Source: Promicromonospora sp042731755 (GTDB taxonomy: Bacteria > Actinomycetota > Actinomycetes > Actinomycetales > Cellulomonadaceae). Taken from it: a stretch of DNA of 64,000 nt. The notes beneath the pieces were generated by a model, which made no database searches, was not told the DNA's origin, and saw only the letters and a list, made by a program, of their open reading frames with translations. Positions 61,591 to 64,000 of the stretch are shown here, piece after piece (positions within the stretch are counted from its first letter, which is position 1; each line of letters opens with the position of its first letter). The stretch spans positions 1 through 64,000 of the forward strand of contig NZ_JBHWLR010000006.1 in the NCBI RefSeq assembly GCF_042731755.1. Direction: 5' to 3'. The translations under genes and the position numbers were made by a program.

Positions 61591-63336
61591 TCAGCCGCCG
61601 ATCTCCAGGCTCGCGCCCGGGATCGCCGCCAGGAGGTCCCGCGTGTACTCCTGCTGCGGGTTGTCGAACACCTCGTCGGTGGTCGCGTGCTCCACGATGC
61701 TGCCGTCCTTCATCACGGCCACCAGGTCGGCGATCTGCCGGACCACGGCCAGGTCGTGCGTGATGAACAGGAAGGACAGCCCCAGCTCGGCCTGCAGGTC
61801 GTTGAGCAGCGTCAGGATCTGCGCCTGGACCAGCACGTCGAGCGCCGAGACGGCCTCGTCGAGCACGAGCACCTCGGGCTTGAGCGCCAGCGCTCGCGCG
61901 ATGGCGATGCGCTGCCGCTGCCCGCCCGACAGCTCGTTCGGGAACCGGCGCATCGTCGCCTGCGGCAGCGACACCATGTCGAGCAGCTCGCGCACCCGCG
62001 CCTCGCGGGACTTGCGGTCGCCCACCTTGTGCAGGACGAGCGGCTCCTCGATCGACCGGAAGATCGAGTAGGTCGGGTCCAGCGACCCGTACGGGTTCTG
62101 GAACACCGGCTGCACGCGGCGGCGCAGCGAGAACTGCTCCTTCGCGGACATCTTCGAGACGTCCTTGCCGTCGTACAGCACGCTGCCCGACGTCGGGTCG
62201 AGCAGTCCCAGCACCATGTTGGCCGCCGTGGACTTGCCGGAGCCCGACTCCCCCACGAGCGCCAGGGTGTGGCCCTTGGGCAGCGTGAAGTTGATGCCGT
62301 CCACCGCGGTGAAGTCGGTGTGCGAACCCGGCCGGGAGCCACGGATGTGGAACACCTTGGTCAGGTCCTTCGCCACGACGACGTCGGGCGCCGTCGTCTC
62401 GGCCTCGTCGGCGTGCTCGGCGAGCAGGTCGTCCGACTCCTGCCCGCGCTCGTGCGCGGACTGGATGCGGCGGGAGGCCAGCGACGGGGCCGAGGACACG
62501 AGCCGCTTGGTGTACTCGTGCTGCGGGTCCTTGAGGATCTGCGCCGCCGGGCCGGACTCCACGACGCGACCCTTGTACATCACGATGAGGTGCTCGGCGC
62601 GCTCGGCGGCCAGGCCCAGGTCGTGCGTGATGAACAGGACGGCCGTACCGAGCTCCGCCGTCAGCCCTTCGAGGTGGTCCAGGATCTTCTTCTGGACCGT
62701 GACGTCGAGGGCCGACGTCGGCTCGTCCGCGATGAGCAGCTTGGGCCGCGAGGCCAGGCCGATCGCGATGAGCGCGCGCTGGCGCATGCCGCCCGAGAAC
62801 TCGTGCGGGAACTGGCGCGCACGCCGCTCCGCGTCGGGCAGGCCGGCCTCGCTGAGCAGCTCGGCGACGCGCGCGGTGCGCTCCGCCTTGCCGCCCTGGA
62901 AGCCGTTGGCCACCAGCGCCTCGTCGATCTGCGCGCCGATGCGCCACACCGGGTTCAGGTTGGACATCGGGTCCTGGGGCACCAGGCCGATCTCCCGGCC
63001 GCGCAGGTCCTCGACCTGCTTGCGCCCCAGCCCGACGAGCTCGCGCCCGCCGAACGAGATGGACCCGCCGGTCACCTTGCCGGTGCCCGGCAGCAGGTCG
63101 ATGATCGCGTGCGCCGTCGTGGACTTGCCGGAACCCGACTCGCCCACGATCGCCACGGACTGCCCCGGGTAGATCGTCAGGTCCACGCCGCGGACGGCCT
63201 CGACCGTGCCGGTCGCCGTGGTGAACGAGATCTGCAGGTCCTTGATCTCGAGCAGCGGGGTGGTGTCGTCGTGCTTCTCGACGGGCACCGGGGCGTCCTC
63301 GGTGGTCCCGTCGGTGAGGGTGATCGTGGTGCTCAT
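61591..63336 (-). CDS. Dipeptide/oligopeptide ABC transporter ATPase, DppD-DppF fusion
   Basis: A 581-residue protein with two complete ABC ATPase domains in one chain, replacing the separate DppD and DppF subunits. Domain 1 (about residues 28-270) has GESGSGKST, QDPMSNLNPVW, SGGMRQRALIAI and LLIADEPTSALD. Domain 2 (about 325-575) has GESGSGKST again, FQNPYGSLDP, LSGGQRQRIAIA and VLVLDEAVSALD. ALD after each Walker B is typical of the peptide/nickel group. The ATG has GAGGAAG ahead and overlaps the permease stop as ATGA. It is last in the operon. Substrate not readable. Confidence 0.94.
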   Translation of the reverse strand: MSTTITLTDGTTEDAPVPVEKHDDTTPLLEIKDLQISFTTATGTVEAVRGVDLTIYPGQSVAIVGESGSGKSTTAHAIIDLLPGTGKVTGGSISFGGRELVGLGRKQVEDLRGREIGLVPQDPMSNLNPVWRIGAQIDEALVANGFQGGKAERTARVAELLSEAGLPDAERRARQFPHEFSGGMRQRALIAIGLASRPKLLIADEPTSALDVTVQKKILDHLEGLTAELGTAVLFITHDLGLAAERAEHLIVMYKGRVVESGPAAQILKDPQHEYTKRLVSSAPSLASRRIQSAHERGQESDDLLAEHADEAETTAPDVVVAKDLTKVFHIRGSRPGSHTDFTAVDGINFTLPKGHTLALVGESGSGKSTAANMVLGLLDPTSGSVLYDGKDVSKMSAKEQFSLRRRVQPVFQNPYGSLDPTYSIFRSIEEPLVLHKVGDRKSREARVRELLDMVSLPQATMRRFPNELSGGQRQRIAIARALALKPEVLVLDEAVSALDVLVQAQILTLLNDLQAELGLSFLFITHDLAVVRQIADLVAVMKDGSIVEHATTDEVFDNPQQEYTRDLLAAIPGASLEIGG

Positions 63337-64000
63337 CGCTTCCTCGCCTTCGGGTCGAGGGCGTCGCGCACGACGTCGCCCATCATGATGAAGCTCAGCA
63401 CGGTCAGCGCGAGCGCGGTCGCCGGGTAGATCATGATCTCCGGGGCGACCCGGATCGACTGCTGCGCCTTGGCGAGGTCACCGCCCCAGGAGACGGTCGA
63501 CGTCGGCAGACCGATGCCGAGGAAGCTCAGCGTGGCCTCCGCGACGATGAACGTACCGAGCGCGACCGTCGCGTAGACGATGATCGGCGCGGCCGAGTTG
63601 GGCAGCACGTGCTTGCCGAGGATCGCGCCCCGGCCCATGCCCAGCGCCTTGGCGGCGGTGACGAACTCGTTGTTCTTCACCCCGAGCACCGCACCGCGCG
63701 TGATCCGAGCGATCGACGTCCACCCGAACACCGCCAGCACGACCGCGACCACGATCGCGTTGCGGTCGTCGAGCAGGCTCATGATGACGATCGCGGCGAG
63801 CACGAACGGCACGGCGAAGAAGATGTCCGTGAACCGCGACAGGAGGGTGTCGAGCAGGCCGCCGAAGTAGCCGGCGATCGCACCGACGAGGGTGCCGATC
63901 ACCACGACGAACAGCGTGGACAGGATGCCCACCGTGACCGACGCGCGCGCCCCGTAGACCGCCCGGGCGTAGATGTCGCAGCCCTGCTGGTCGAACCCGA
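63333..64000 (-). CDS. Peptide ABC transporter permease (DppC-like), partial
   Basis: The last ~222 residues of a DppC-type permease; the gene runs out of the window at 64000. The visible part begins FDQQGCDIYARAVYGARAS, matching the GTDxxGRDxxSRxxYGARxSL signature of this family. Hydrophobic helices follow (VGILSTLFVVVIGTLVGAI, VPFVLAAIVIMSLL and others). The EAA-type coupling loop is FVTAAKALGMGRGAILGKHVLP. The C terminus LDPKARKR is typical. Its stop overlaps the ATPase start as ATGA. Confidence 0.94.
   Translation of the reverse strand, partial: GFDQQGCDIYARAVYGARASVTVGILSTLFVVVIGTLVGAIAGYFGGLLDTLLSRFTDIFFAVPFVLAAIVIMSLLDDRNAIVVAVVLAVFGWTSIARITRGAVLGVKNNEFVTAAKALGMGRGAILGKHVLPNSAAPIIVYATVALGTFIVAEATLSFLGIGLPTSTVSWGGDLAKAQQSIRVAPEIMIYPATALALTVLSFIMMGDVVRDALDPKARKR

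Overview
This 64 kb window is high-GC, gene-dense DNA from an actinobacterium. The evidence is an actinobacterial 16S rRNA 5' end, a mycothiol gene (mshB-like), a conservon (sensor, roadblock, DUF742, GTPase, P450), many GTG starts, several leaderless-type promoters and an insertion-bearing NAD-dependent ligase. The mix suggests the Cellulomonadales/Promicromonosporaceae, but this is inference. A run of 10 Ns flanked by homopolymers marks a draft-assembly join near 1.58 kb. I saw no tRNA, CRISPR array, insertion sequence, phage gene or plasmid origin.

Layout. 1-800: start of a 16S rRNA gene (minus strand) and its leader. 0.8-1.44 kb: a GNAT acetyltransferase. 1.44-1.83 kb: the poor-quality join. 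1.83-22.4 kb: the accessory core, a sugar-oxidation and uptake locus. On the minus strand it reads RbsA-, RbsC- and RbsB-like ABC genes, a Gfo/Idh/MocA oxidoreductase, a 1,879-residue secreted ThuA/glucose-sorbosone-dehydrogenase protein, a small membrane-anchored secreted protein, a cytosolic TIM-barrel isomerase/epimerase, a second secreted dehydrogenase-like protein and a Tat-exported isomerase/epimerase. A divergent ROK-family repressor and a convergent secreted PA14/propeller/CBM/3-keto-disaccharide-hydrolase (DUF1080) protein complete it. Two near-identical operators, each lying over a -35 box, link the ABC operon and the DUF1080 gene to one regulator, most simply the ROK protein. I infer a pathway that oxidises an extracellular glycoside (perhaps to a 3-keto sugar), hydrolyses it and imports the product.

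22.5-40 kb: ligA, a flavin monooxygenase-like gene, a complete conservon (cvnA-E order), a prolyl oligopeptidase, a MetE-like protein with mnmA and a cysteine desulfurase, and a coupled pair of a nitroreductase-fold protein and a PaaK-like adenylating enzyme. 40-50 kb: a Tat-exported PhoX phosphatase, an E1-like/rhodanese fusion, both electron-transfer flavoprotein subunits, glgX and an FAD-dependent dehydrogenase.

50-64 kb: an aromatic amino acid operon. Here a probable catalytically dead prephenate dehydratase paralogue with its own ACT domain precedes pheA and tyrA. Then come a VanW protein with a ~680-residue Ala/Pro-rich N terminus, a small membrane protein, a LURP-one-like protein, mshB, typA and peptide ABC transporter genes running off the end. 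Nearly every transcription unit ends in a long GC-rich perfect hairpin without a U-tract, and some of these hairpins share the same stem sequence at distant loci.
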